From Planotetraspora sp. A-T 1434 (GTDB lineage: Bacteria; Actinomycetota; Actinomycetes; Streptosporangiales; Streptosporangiaceae), in the NCBI RefSeq assembly GCF_025420585.1, contig NZ_JAOEGB010000012.1, positions 1-64,000 on the forward strand: a DNA stretch of 64,000 nt, read 5' to 3'. Every line of letters begins with the position of its first letter. The stretch's first letter is position 1. The translations under genes and the position numbers were made by a program. Positions 1 through 8,086 of the stretch are shown piece by piece. The notes beneath the pieces are model-generated. The model saw only the letters and a list, made by a program, of their open reading frames with translations, ran no database searches and had not been told where the DNA came from.

Positions 1-37
1 ACTGAGCAGCAACAGCGCGACGCTGAGCTACTCACGG

Positions 38-58
38 CCCCTGCCGAAGCGGCAGGGG
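38..58. terminator. Hairpin, probable terminator of an upstream gene
   Basis: CCCCTGCC and GGCAGGGG form a perfect 8-bp stem around a 5-nt loop. No gene starts before it in the window, so it may end a gene lying to the left. There is no T-tract, as is common in actinomycete terminators. Confidence 0.5.
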
Positions 59-306
59 CGTTGCTCCACCACGCTGTCGGCGCAGTCGGAGAACATCCAG
101 CGCAAGGCCAAGTCGGCCAGCCCACCCCGAGTCGCCGACCACGACCTGGACCGGGCGAGCCGTTACCCGAACCCCGAAGCCGAAAAGCGGAGACCACAAG
201 TCCTAAAACGAACGTGAATATTGTGTTACGCGTCGCGCGTCCCATGCCTTGTAGACCCTCTGACACGGAAAGCTATGGTCATCCCGGCTACAGGGGAGGA
301 TCTCCA

Positions 307-582
307 ATGCTCCGGCGCACGCGGCTTTTCGGACAGAAGACCCGAGTCACCTTCACGCTGCCCCTCGACGAGCCCTCCGGCGTCGTCAGCGTCGTCGGCG
401 ACTTCAACGACTGGCGACCCGGCCGTCATGAGCTGCTGCGCCGCCGGAACGGCACCCGCACGGTCTCGATCATCCTCCCGCCCGGCGTCCACCGTTTCCG
501 CTACCTGGCGACGGGTGGCCTCTGGTTCGACGACGAGACGGCCGACCACGTCGATCACCTCGGCAGCCTCGTGCACCTTTAG
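307..582 (+). CDS. Small CBM48/isoamylase-N-domain (glycogen-binding) protein
   Basis: A 91-residue protein that is essentially one early-set beta-sandwich of the CBM48/AMPK-beta type. The diagnostic stretch VVGDFNDW lies near residues 29-36 and the end of the fold near residues 57-75 (HRFRYLATGGLWFDDE). Family members bind alpha-glucans such as glycogen. This one has no catalytic domain, so a binding or regulatory role is inferred. The ATG at 307 is chosen because GGGGAGGA lies just upstream. An in-frame upstream extension is Pro/Arg-rich and unlike the family. Cytosolic: no signal peptide. Confidence 0.85.
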   Translation: MLRRTRLFGQKTRVTFTLPLDEPSGVVSVVGDFNDWRPGRHELLRRRNGTRTVSIILPPGVHRFRYLATGGLWFDDETADHVDHLGSLVHL

Positions 583-626
583 CGACCTCTGGCGACCTTT
601 AACAACCTTTCGCGACCTTTGGCGAA
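571..626. repeat. Five imperfect 10-bp tandem repeats (NGCGACCTTT-like)
   Basis: Five consecutive 10-bp units resembling GGCGACCTTT run from the last codons of the CBM48 gene into the gap before the convergent HxlR gene. The best units are at 591-600, 611-620 and 581-590. Confidence 0.7.
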
Positions 627-631
627 ACGAC

Positions 632-1282
632 CTAGCTGTCGAGGGACAGGATTCGGCGGACGTGGGCGACCTTGTCCGGGTCGCCCACGACGGTGAGCCG
701 CCCGGCCGTCTTCGCCTCCGCCGTCGTCGCCGGGTCGCGCGCGATCTCGGCCAGCGTCGCCGCGTCCGCGGTGATCACGACGTCGGGATGGTCGGCGGCT
801 CCCGGCCGCGTCATCAGGATGCCGTCGTCGATGACGGCGCACAGCGCGCCGTCATCGGTGTGGAACTGGACGGTCAGCGCGACGCCTCGGGCCCGGTCCG
901 CGCGGAAGCGGATCTGCAGCGGCAGCGCCAGCCAGTGCACGCGGAAGGTGTCTGAGGGATCCTGCGCGCGGAGGAGTCGCATACCGAAGCGCGCCAGTTC
1001 GGTCATGGCGGGCGCGAGGGCCCGCCCCTCGGCCGTCAGCTCGTAGACCTTCGAGGCAGCGGGAGGCGGCAGCGTGCGCCGGCTCACGAGCCCGGCGTTC
1101 TCCAGGTCGCGTAGCCGCGTCGCCAGCATGTCGGTCGAGACTCCCGGCAACCCGCCGAGCAGGTCCGTGTAGCGGCGGGGGCCGTCGAGCAACTCCCGGA
1201 CGATCAACAGCGCCCAGCGCTCCCCCACCACGTCCAGCGCCTTCGCGATCGCGCAGTGCTGGCCGTACGTACGTGCCCTCAT
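632..1282 (-). CDS. HxlR-family transcriptional regulator with C-terminal SCP2-like domain
   Basis: 216 residues. Residues about 8-100 form the HxlR winged helix-turn-helix (HCAIAKALDVVGERW, then the wing around residues 60-80). Residues about 115-215 resemble the SCP2 sterol-carrier/ligand-binding fold often fused to HxlR proteins in actinomycetes. Cys10 sits where thiol-sensing HxlR members such as YodB and HypR carry their redox cysteine; whether it senses thiol stress here is inference. It is divergent from a small membrane protein gene, and the shared intergenic region holds matching inverted repeats, which suggests autoregulation. The ATG at 1282 has no clear Shine-Dalgarno sequence and may be leaderless. 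Confidence 0.85.
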   Translation of the reverse strand: MRARTYGQHCAIAKALDVVGERWALLIVRELLDGPRRYTDLLGGLPGVSTDMLATRLRDLENAGLVSRRTLPPPAASKVYELTAEGRALAPAMTELARFGMRLLRAQDPSDTFRVHWLALPLQIRFRADRARGVALTVQFHTDDGALCAVIDDGILMTRPGAADHPDVVITADAATLAEIARDPATTAEAKTAGRLTVVGDPDKVAHVRRILSLDS

Positions 1283-1309
1283 GAACGTAGGCTACCTGTC
1301 CAGACCCGT

Positions 1310-1389
1310 TTCCAAGCACGGACTTGGAAGTTCCAAGCATAATCGCAACGAAAGGGGTAGTATCCAGGCCAGAACTTGGAAAATCCAAG
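1310..1389. promoter_or_regulatory. Operator cluster between HxlR gene and divergent small gene
   Basis: CTTGGAAGTTCCAAG at 1323-1337 is a perfect 7-1-7 palindrome. CTTGGAAAATCCAAG at 1375-1389 is a second 15-bp dyad with the same arms. A half site TTCCAAG lies at 1310-1316. They sit 28-107 bp upstream of the regulator start and end 16 bp before the small gene's start, as expected for binding sites of the adjacent HxlR protein. Confidence 0.75.
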
Positions 1390-1405
1390 GCGACTAGGAG
1401 TTGGG

Positions 1406-1591
1406 ATGATCGACACCACAGTCCTTCACACGGCGATCACGCTGCTGCTGGCCTTCACCGCCATGGTGGGCGTCGCGGGAGCCGCCGCGGTCGCGGTCGT
1501 CCGGTCGAAGACGCACCTCGAGCCCGCCCCCATCCACACGCACACGCAGCGGCGGGACACCCGCACCTCCGCCACCCTGGCAAGGCGGTAG
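1406..1591 (+). CDS. Small single-span membrane protein, likely target of the HxlR regulator
   Basis: 61 residues with one hydrophobic helix at about residues 8-33, followed by a basic, His/Thr-rich tail. The ATG at 1406 is preceded by AGGAG at 1396-1400. No family is recognised. The operator cluster directly upstream and the divergent HxlR gene make it the probable regulated gene. An alternative upstream start at 1376 would run through an operator site and is less likely. Confidence 0.6.
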   Translation: MIDTTVLHTAITLLLAFTAMVGVAGAAAVAVVRSKTHLEPAPIHTHTQRRDTRTSATLARR

Positions 1592-1607
1592 CCGTACCCG
1601 GATCTGG

Positions 1608-2456
1608 CTAGGCCCGCGCCTCCTCGGGAAGGGGCCCCGGCATGGCCGTCCGCCTCGTCCGGCCACGTACGGCGGAGCCGAGGAACGCCACACCGAAGAC
1701 GAGGCCGACCAGCAGGGCGATGGACGCTCCGGCCGCGACGTTCCACTGGGTCGAGATCCAGACCCCGGCCAGGGCGCAGCAGACGCCGATGGCGGCCGCG
1801 ACGGGAAAGAGCACGGCGAGCCGGTCACTGAGCAGCCGCGCGGTCGCGGCCGGGCCCACCAGCAGAGCCACCGTGAGGATCGCCCCCAGCGCGGGCACGG
1901 TCGCCACCACGGTCACCTCAATGATCGCCAGCAGAGCGAAGTCGAGAACGGCGGTGGGCAGGCCCAGGGCCGACGCCCCGGCGGGATCGAAGGCGGCGAG
2001 GAGCAGCTCCTTGCCGACCACGGCCAGGACCAGCGTCACCGCCACGGCGACGACGGCGGTTGTCACCAGATCGGCGGAGCTCACCGCCAGGACGTCGCCG
2101 ACCGTGTAGGCCGTCAGATCCTTGCTGAAGCCGTCCTGCGCCGAGATGAGCACGACGCCGAGCGCGAACCCGCCGGACAGCGCGATCCCGGTCGCGGCGG
2201 TGAAGTCCTGCCCCCGCGCCCGGGAGAAGAGCACCACGGCCAACACGACGAGCAGGCCGAAGACGCCTCCCCCGAGGTAGAGGTCGACCCCCAGCATCGC
2301 GGCGATGACGATCCCGGGGAAGGTCGCGTGGGTGAGGGCCATCGTGAAGAACGGCAGCCGCCGCACGATCACGAACACCCCGACCACGCCGCCGAGGGCG
2401 CCGACGAGGGCCGCCTCGATCATGGCCCGGTGCACGGTGGAGTCGAGCCAGCTCAT
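1608..2456 (-). CDS. Zinc ABC transporter permease, second copy (ABC-3 family)
   Basis: 282 residues with about 8-9 membrane helices of the ZnuB/TroC/MntB ABC-3 family (opening IEAALVGALGGVVGVFVIVRR, with the conserved FTMALTHATFPGIVIA segment near residues 38-53). Its ATG overlaps the stop of the preceding permease gene as ATGA, indicating translational coupling. It is the last gene of the operon solute-binding protein, ATPase, permease 1, permease 2. The two different permeases probably form a heterodimeric channel. The charged tail ends RTRRTAMPGPLPEEARA. Confidence 0.9.
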   Translation of the reverse strand: MSWLDSTVHRAMIEAALVGALGGVVGVFVIVRRLPFFTMALTHATFPGIVIAAMLGVDLYLGGGVFGLLVVLAVVLFSRARGQDFTAATGIALSGGFALGVVLISAQDGFSKDLTAYTVGDVLAVSSADLVTTAVVAVAVTLVLAVVGKELLLAAFDPAGASALGLPTAVLDFALLAIIEVTVVATVPALGAILTVALLVGPAATARLLSDRLAVLFPVAAAIGVCCALAGVWISTQWNVAAGASIALLVGLVFGVAFLGSAVRGRTRRTAMPGPLPEEARA

Positions 2457-3361
2457 CGGGCGGCCTCCAGCTCCGGCTCGTCCAGCCGCGCGCCTTCCTT
2501 GGCGCGGCCGCCCTGAAGGAGAGGCACCCGTCTCCGTACGGTCCCCGCGAGGGTCGCCAGGCCGTACATGACGACGAGGACGAGCACGATGGTGCCGCCC
2601 GAGGCGAGCCGCAGGCCGTAGTGAATGGACGCGTCGAAGCTCACGGCGAGCCCGAGCCACCCTCCGGCGGCGGCGATGAGACAGGCGAGGGGCACGATGA
2701 CCATCAGCCGGTCCGACAGGGCACGGGCGGCGGCGGCCGGGACGATCAGCAGCGCGATGACGAGGATCGTGCCGACCGCCCGCACCGCCGCCACGATCAC
2801 CAGGGCGATCGCGACGTTGAGCACCAGGTCGAGCAGGCTCACCCGGACGCCCGCCGCCGCGGCTCCCTCGGGGTCGAAGGCGCGCAGCATGAGCGGCCGT
2901 CGCAGCACGGCGAGCAGCCCCACGACCAGGACCGTCACGACGCCGGTCTGGACGAGCTGCTCCTGGGTCACCGTGAGCACCCGGCCGAACAGGAACGCCG
3001 TCAGATCGGAGGTGTAGCCGGTCTGCCGGGAGACGAGCACCACCCCGACGGCGAACAGTGAGGTCAGCAGCATGGCCAGGGCGGCGTCCTCGCTCACGCG
3101 GCGCCGGTGCGTGAACACCGTCAGCAGCACCGCCGTGACGATGCCGGCGGCGAGCGCGCCCCAGAAGATGCCGCCGTCCCCCCCGAGCAGATAGCCGATG
3201 ACGACGCCGGGGAACACGGTGTGGGTCAGGGTGTCGCTGGCGAACGCGAGGCGGCGCAGGAGGACCAGCACGCCGACCGTGCCGGCGAGCACTCCGAGGA
3301 TGACCAGCTCGGCCAGCGCGCGGGCCATGAACGGCAGGTGGAAGGGGTCGAACAGGCTCAT
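2453..3361 (-). CDS. Zinc ABC transporter permease, first copy (ABC-3 family)
   Basis: 302 residues with roughly 8-9 membrane helices. The conserved segment FASDTLTHTVFPGVVIG lies near residues 41-57. Both ends overlap neighbours by ATGA: it starts inside the ATPase stop and stops inside the second permease start. It belongs to the Zur-box-controlled operon and would carry the metal ion through the membrane. Its C-terminus is longer and more charged than in its partner. Confidence 0.9.
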   Translation of the reverse strand: MSLFDPFHLPFMARALAELVILGVLAGTVGVLVLLRRLAFASDTLTHTVFPGVVIGYLLGGDGGIFWGALAAGIVTAVLLTVFTHRRRVSEDAALAMLLTSLFAVGVVLVSRQTGYTSDLTAFLFGRVLTVTQEQLVQTGVVTVLVVGLLAVLRRPLMLRAFDPEGAAAAGVRVSLLDLVLNVAIALVIVAAVRAVGTILVIALLIVPAAAARALSDRLMVIVPLACLIAAAGGWLGLAVSFDASIHYGLRLASGGTIVLVLVVMYGLATLAGTVRRRVPLLQGGRAKEGARLDEPELEAAR

Positions 3362-4128
3362 GTCTGCGTCACGATCACTCGGTCTCCGCGCAGCTCCAGC
3401 GCGCGCCCGCCGTACGTCGCCCGAAGCCGCTCGGGCGTCAGGACCGTGCCGGTAGGCCCGAAGCCGAACTGCTGCCGGTTGAGCAGGCACACCTCCTCGC
3501 ACGCCAGATGCGCGATGGCGAGGTCGTGGGTGCTGACCACCACGGCGGCGCCCCGGGCCTTGAGCGCGGCTATCGCCTCCAGGAGGGAGTGCTGGCTGAC
3601 CGCGTCGACGCCGTTGAACGGCTCGTCGAGCAGCAGCATCCGGGGCTGGGCCGAGATCGCCCGCGCGAGCAGCACGCGCTGCCGCTGGCCGCCGGACAGC
3701 GTGCCGAACCGGTCGCGGGCGCGGCCGCTCAGGCCCACCTGCTCCAGCGCCTCGGCGACCTGGGCCCGGTCGGCAGCGGAGGGACGGCGCAGCCAGCCGA
3801 TCCTCCGGTAACGGCCCATCATCACCACCTGCTCGACCGACACGGGAAAGTCGGGATCGAGGGTGTCGGCCTGCGGCACGTATGCCACGTCGCGGCGCGC
3901 GTGCGCCGGAGCGACGCCGAGCACCTCGATCCTGCCGCGCACTGTGGGGACCAGGCCCAGGATGGCCTTGATCAGCGTGGACTTGCCCGCCCCGTTGGGG
4001 CCGATCAACGCCACGGCCTCGCCGGCGTAGACGGTGCCGTGCAGTTCCTCCAGCACCGGCACGTCCCCGTAGGCGACGCTGGCCCGGTCGAGCACCAGCG
4101 CGGCCGTACGGCCCGCCTGCCCGGTCAT
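3358..4128 (-). CDS. znuC: Zinc ABC transporter ATP-binding protein
   Basis: 256 residues. Walker A GPNGAGKST is at about 43-51, the ABC signature is LSGGQRQRVLLARA, and Walker B is RMLLLDEPF, followed by the His-switch segment VVVSTHDLAIAH. This is a complete nucleotide-binding subunit of the metal-importer subfamily. The ATG at 4128 overlaps the stop of the solute-binding protein gene. The zinc assignment rests on the operon context (Zur box, binding-protein ligands), not on this protein itself. Confidence 0.9.
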   Translation of the reverse strand: MTGQAGRTAALVLDRASVAYGDVPVLEELHGTVYAGEAVALIGPNGAGKSTLIKAILGLVPTVRGRIEVLGVAPAHARRDVAYVPQADTLDPDFPVSVEQVVMMGRYRRIGWLRRPSAADRAQVAEALEQVGLSGRARDRFGTLSGGQRQRVLLARAISAQPRMLLLDEPFNGVDAVSQHSLLEAIAALKARGAAVVVSTHDLAIAHLACEEVCLLNRQQFGFGPTGTVLTPERLRATYGGRALELRGDRVIVTQT

Positions 4129-5084
4129 GCCGCGACGCCCTTGAGAGCGCTGACGATGGTGTCGGTGTTGTGGGTCTCCATCTGGAGGTAGGTCGCGCCG
4201 GACGATCCCTCGGGGCCCAGCGTGTCGCCGTACAGCGAGTCCTCGCCCGCTTCGACCTTCACGCCGGCCTCGCGGCCGATGGCCTCCGCCGTCTTCGGCG
4301 GCAGGGAGGACTCGGAGAAGATCGCGGCGACGCCGGTCGCCTTGATCTTGGCGACGATGTCGGCGATCTGCTTTCCGGACAGCTCCGCCGAGGTGTCGAA
4401 GCTCGGGACGATGGAGCCGGCGAACGTCAGCTTGTAGCGCTCGATGTAGTAGCCGAAGGCGTCGTGGTTGGTCACCAGCTTCCGCCGATCGGCGGGGACA
4501 GAATCGATCTTCCTGGCGATCTCCGTGCCGAGCGCGTCGAGCTTGGCGTCGTAGGCCGCCAGGTTGGCCTCGTACGCCGCGGCGTCCGCGGCGTCCTTGG
4601 CGGCGAAGGCCTTCTCGATGTTCGCAGCCATGATCTTGACGTTCAGCGGGTTGTGCCAGATGTGCGGATCCCCCGCCGCTTCCTCCTTCGAGCCGTCCCC
4701 CTTGCGGAGGGCGACCCCCTGGCTCGCGTCCACCACCGTGCCGCTGAAACCGGCCGAGGCGATGACCGGGTCGAGCCACTTCTCCAGGCTCACGCCGTTC
4801 TTGACGACGACGTCGGCCTCGGCGATCGCCTGGATGTCCGCGGGGGACGGCTCGTAGTCGTGAGGATCGACGTTCGGCTTGAGTATCTGGTGGATCACCG
4901 CCTTGTCGCCGCCTATGTTGCGGGCGAAGTCGGCGACCTGGGTCGTGGTGGCGACGACCTTGAGGGCCTTGGTGCCAGCGCCGTCCGCCTGCGCGAACGA
5001 CGAGGTGTCCGTCCCGCCGCAGGCTCCCGCGAACAAGGCGGCGAGGGCGACGGCCGGCAGCGATCGGGCAAGGGGCGAGAGCAC
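4125..5084 (-). CDS. znuA: Zinc ABC transporter solute-binding lipoprotein (ZnuA/TroA-like)
   Basis: 319 residues. A signal peptide ends in lipobox FAGAC with Cys22 as the lipidated residue. The cluster A-I metal ligands are visible: His75 (DPHDYEPS), His141 (DPHIWHNP), His207 (VTNHDAFGYY), with Asp282 (EDSLYGDTLG) as the likely fourth. Three histidines rather than a Glu at the third position are more typical of zinc than of manganese receptors. A short acidic loop at about 126-139 replaces the long His-rich loop of some ZnuA proteins. First gene of the operon, 57 bp downstream of a Zur-box-like site. Confidence 0.92.
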   Translation of the reverse strand: MLSPLARSLPAVALAALFAGACGGTDTSSFAQADGAGTKALKVVATTTQVADFARNIGGDKAVIHQILKPNVDPHDYEPSPADIQAIAEADVVVKNGVSLEKWLDPVIASAGFSGTVVDASQGVALRKGDGSKEEAAGDPHIWHNPLNVKIMAANIEKAFAAKDAADAAAYEANLAAYDAKLDALGTEIARKIDSVPADRRKLVTNHDAFGYYIERYKLTFAGSIVPSFDTSAELSGKQIADIVAKIKATGVAAIFSESSLPPKTAEAIGREAGVKVEAGEDSLYGDTLGPEGSSGATYLQMETHNTDTIVSALKGVAA

Positions 5085-5141
5085 GAGGGCTCCTCTACGA
5101 GATAAGCGTAATGGGGGGAACCCTTCCGAATCTGCCGCAAA

Positions 5142-5156
5142 TGAAAATGATTGTCA
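5142..5156 (-). promoter_or_regulatory. Zur box upstream of the zinc uptake operon
   Basis: TGAAAATGATTGTCA matches the actinobacterial Zur consensus (TGAAAATGATTTTCA-like 7-1-7 dyad) with one arm mismatch. It lies 58-72 bp before the binding-protein start codon, a normal promoter position for zinc-dependent repression. Confidence 0.85.
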
Positions 5157-5177
5157 AGTTCGTTATGGGAGACCCGT

Positions 5178-5214
5178 CGCGCTCGACCTGATCTGTCCCA
5201 CCAGATCGAGCGCG
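5178..5214 (-). terminator. Terminator after the GDPD gene
   Basis: An outer stem CGCGCTC/GAGCGCG and inner stem GATCTG/CAGATC surround a 6-nt loop, with a 5-nt bulge on one side. It lies 29 bp past the GDPD stop and separates that gene from the Zur-controlled promoter. Confidence 0.7.
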
Positions 5215-5242
5215 GGGCCGGCCAGTCGAAACGGTCAGGTCG

Positions 5243-6352
5243 TCAGTGACGCCCGCGGGCGGCCAGCACGGCACGCGCCACGCCGGGATCGTCGGAGAAG
5301 ACGCCGTCGACGCCGAGGTCGTACAGCTTCGCCAGCCAGCCCGTCACATTGCCGGTGGCACGGGGATAGGCCGGGTTCGCCGGGTTGCCGAGCCGGAAGT
5401 CCACCGGGAGCTGCGAGTTCTCCGGCCGGATCGTCCAGGTGTGGACGTCGAGGTGGGCCCGGTGGGCGTCCTGGATCAGCGTCGTGGGCGGGAGCAGGCG
5501 GCCGTCGGCGCCGACCGGCACGATACGTGAGGTCGCCACGCCGACACCGTCGGCGTAGGTCGCCACATCCTTGAGCCCGGCCGGCGTGACCATCTGGTCG
5601 TACGTCAGCGGATCGCCCGCCGCCACCCGGTCGTACGGCGCGCCGGAGGCGTTGACGAGCTGGATCAGGTGCAGCCGGGTCTTGCCGCGCAGTTCCCGCA
5701 GGTTGGCGGTCTCGAACGACTGGATGAACACCGGGTCGCGCCTGCTCTGCCAGCCATGCCGGGCCAGGGTGTCCAGCAGCGGCTCCTCGAGCGAGAGGCC
5801 GATGGAGTCGAAGTAGGTGGGGTGCTTCGTCTCGGGGTAGACGCCCACGCCGTACCGCTGGGCCAGCTCGATGACCTCGTCGAACGTGGGGATCTGCGCC
5901 AGCCCGTTGAAGGCCGTGTTCTCCGGGCGCAGGTCCGGGATGCGCTCCTTGGCGCGCAGCGTGCGCAACTCCGCCAGCGTGAAGTCCTCGGTGAACCAGC
6001 CCGTGATCTGGACGCCGTCGACGGTCTTGGTGGTGCGCCGCGAGGCGAACTCGGGGTGGTCCGCGACGTCGGTCGTGCCGGAAATCTCGTTCTCGTGCCT
6101 GGCCACCAGCACGTGGTCCTTGGTGGAGACCAGATCGGGCTCGATGTAGTCGGCGCCCAGGGCGATGGCCGTCTCGTACGACAGCAAGGTGTGCTCGGGC
6201 CGGTAGGCGCTCGCGCCCCGATGGCCGATGACAATGGGCTCGCGGTCACGCCTGTCGGCGGTCGCCGGTCCGGGCTGAAGGAGCACAGCGGCCACCGTAC
6301 CGCCCGCGACGACGGCCAGCGCACCGGCCACAAATTTACGGATCATGGTCAT
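5243..6352 (-). CDS. Secreted glycerophosphodiester phosphodiesterase (GlpQ type)
   Basis: About 369 residues from the ATG at 6352 (6346 and 6364 are alternatives). A signal-peptide-like segment covers residues 3-32 (IRKFVAGALAVVAGGTVAAVLL, then ATA-D). Catalytic signatures of the TIM-barrel GDPD family are present: His44-Arg45 in GHRGASAYRPEHT, Glu71/Asp73 in YIEPDL and His86 in VARHE. It hydrolyses glycerophosphodiesters to sn-glycerol 3-phosphate and an alcohol outside the membrane. The insert between residues 100 and 200 is as in the longer GlpQ-like enzymes. It is monocistronic, with its own terminator. Teichoic-acid or phospholipid headgroup turnover is a reasonable but inferred role. 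Confidence 0.9.
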   Translation of the reverse strand: MTMIRKFVAGALAVVAGGTVAAVLLQPGPATADRRDREPIVIGHRGASAYRPEHTLLSYETAIALGADYIEPDLVSTKDHVLVARHENEISGTTDVADHPEFASRRTTKTVDGVQITGWFTEDFTLAELRTLRAKERIPDLRPENTAFNGLAQIPTFDEVIELAQRYGVGVYPETKHPTYFDSIGLSLEEPLLDTLARHGWQSRRDPVFIQSFETANLRELRGKTRLHLIQLVNASGAPYDRVAAGDPLTYDQMVTPAGLKDVATYADGVGVATSRIVPVGADGRLLPPTTLIQDAHRAHLDVHTWTIRPENSQLPVDFRLGNPANPAYPRATGNVTGWLAKLYDLGVDGVFSDDPGVARAVLAARGRH

Positions 6353-6585
6353 GGCCGGGACCATAGGGATCCCAGGCGTCTCCAACGTGACGACGCGATG
6401 CATACCGGGCGAAACCTCATCACACAAGCGTCGCCGGGGGCCGGTGCCTCCGCCGCCGCAGCCCCAGACCGTCGCAAACAGTCATCCGATGTATCGCGCG
6501 GAACGGACCCCCACCGCCGAGATCCACCAGGACAGACCCTAAGGTACCTGGTGGAATCAATCCGATGTATGAAGAGGCCTGCACC

Positions 6586-7929
6586 ATGACCAACCCCCAT
6601 CCCGTGTCCGACCGCCCAGTTCCCTCCTGGTTCACCGACGCCAAGTTCGGCATATTCATCCACTGGGGCGCGTACTCGGTGCCGGCCTGGGCCGAGCCCA
6701 CCGGTGAGCTGGGGGCCGTCGACCCAGAGGTGTGGTTCGCCCACAACCCGTACGCCGAGTGGTACTGGAACACCAGCCAGATCGAGGGCAGCCCCGCCCA
6801 TGAGCACCACCGCACCGTCCACGGCGGCCGCCCCTACGACGACTTCCTGGACGAGTGGAAGGCTGAGCTCTTCGACCCCGCGGACTGGGTGGACCTGTTC
6901 GCCCGCGCCGGCGCCCGCTACGTCGTCCCGACCACCAAGCATCACGACGGGATCGCCCTGTGGGACGCTCCCGGCACCCGCACCCGCAACACCGTCCACC
7001 GCGGCCCGCGCCGCGACCTGATCGCCGATCTCGCCACCGCCGTCCGGGCCAGAGGGCTACGTTTCGGCACGTACTACTCCGGCGGCCTCGACTGGTACGC
7101 CGGCCGCCGGGCCGTCATCCGCCATGAGGACCTGATCGACGACTACGGCCGCGCCAACGAGGCCGCCTACGCCGCCTACGCGCTGCGCCAGGTCCGCGAC
7201 CTGATCGACCGGTACGGGCCGGACGTGCTGTGGAACGACATCGGCTGGCCCGACCTGGGCATGGCCGACCTGCCGGGGCTGTTCGCCCACTACTACGCCA
7301 CCGTTCCGGAAGGCGTGGTCAACGACCGCTGGGACGGTGCCCACGCCGACTACCTGACCAGCGAATATCAGGCGGGCCGCGAGAACGAGACGGCGGCCTA
7401 CTGGGAGAACTGCCGGGGCGTCGGCCTCTCGTTCGGTTACAACAGCAACGAGGGCCCGGAGCACCTGCTGGACCCGGCGAGCGCCGTCCGCCTGCTGGTC
7501 GACGTCGTCTCGCGCGGCGGCAACCTGCTGCTCAACGTCGGCCCGAAGGCGGACGGCACCCTGCCGGGCGAGCAGCGCGCCGTCCTGGAGGGCATCGCGT
7601 CCTGGATGACCCACCACGCTTCCGCCGTACACGGGAGCAGGCCGCTGGAGCCCGGCGCCGCCGTGCCGCACGACGGCGGCCCGTGGATCCGCTGGACCCG
7701 CGACGACCGCCACGCCTACGCGTTCCTGGCCGACGTCCCGGCCTCTGGCCAGGTTCTTTTGAAGACCCGTCAGGGGCTGCTGGACCCCGGCACGGCGGCC
7801 CGCCTGGACGGCCGTGCCGTACGGGCCGAAGCCGTGCCGGACGGCGTGCTGGTCACCTCGGCCGAGCTCGGCGCACCGCTGCCCGCCGTGGTCCGATTCG
7901 CCCTGGCGACAGGCCCGTCCGCCGGCTGA
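6586..7929 (+). CDS. Alpha-L-fucosidase (GH29)
   Basis: 447 residues without a signal peptide, so cytosolic. The N-terminal barrel opens with WFTDAKFGIFIHWGAYSVPAW (residues 15-35), and TKHHDGIALWD at about 117-127 is the substrate-pocket motif. The likely nucleophile is Asp218 in VLWNDIGWPD. A short beta-sandwich follows residue 345. It removes alpha-linked L-fucose by a retaining mechanism. The acid/base residue varies within GH29 and cannot be assigned by eye. The ATG at 6586 is preceded by GAAGAGG. An upstream in-frame ATG at 6565 is possible. No transporter or other fucose gene is adjacent, so import must depend on something elsewhere. Confidence 0.9.
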   Translation: MTNPHPVSDRPVPSWFTDAKFGIFIHWGAYSVPAWAEPTGELGAVDPEVWFAHNPYAEWYWNTSQIEGSPAHEHHRTVHGGRPYDDFLDEWKAELFDPADWVDLFARAGARYVVPTTKHHDGIALWDAPGTRTRNTVHRGPRRDLIADLATAVRARGLRFGTYYSGGLDWYAGRRAVIRHEDLIDDYGRANEAAYAAYALRQVRDLIDRYGPDVLWNDIGWPDLGMADLPGLFAHYYATVPEGVVNDRWDGAHADYLTSEYQAGRENETAAYWENCRGVGLSFGYNSNEGPEHLLDPASAVRLLVDVVSRGGNLLLNVGPKADGTLPGEQRAVLEGIASWMTHHASAVHGSRPLEPGAAVPHDGGPWIRWTRDDRHAYAFLADVPASGQVLLKTRQGLLDPGTAARLDGRAVRAEAVPDGVLVTSAELGAPLPAVVRFALATGPSAG

Positions 7930-8086
7930 GGATCGCCACCACCGGCCGGAGCTCGCGGCTCACGAGCGCCGGCGCCGGCGGCCGCGGCACCGGCTGGAGA
8001 GGGGGACCGGGCGTGAAGTAGCGTCACCGTTCATGCGGGCCTGAGACGGCGGAGCCAGGCACCGGCAGTGCGAGCGAGAGGTTCCC

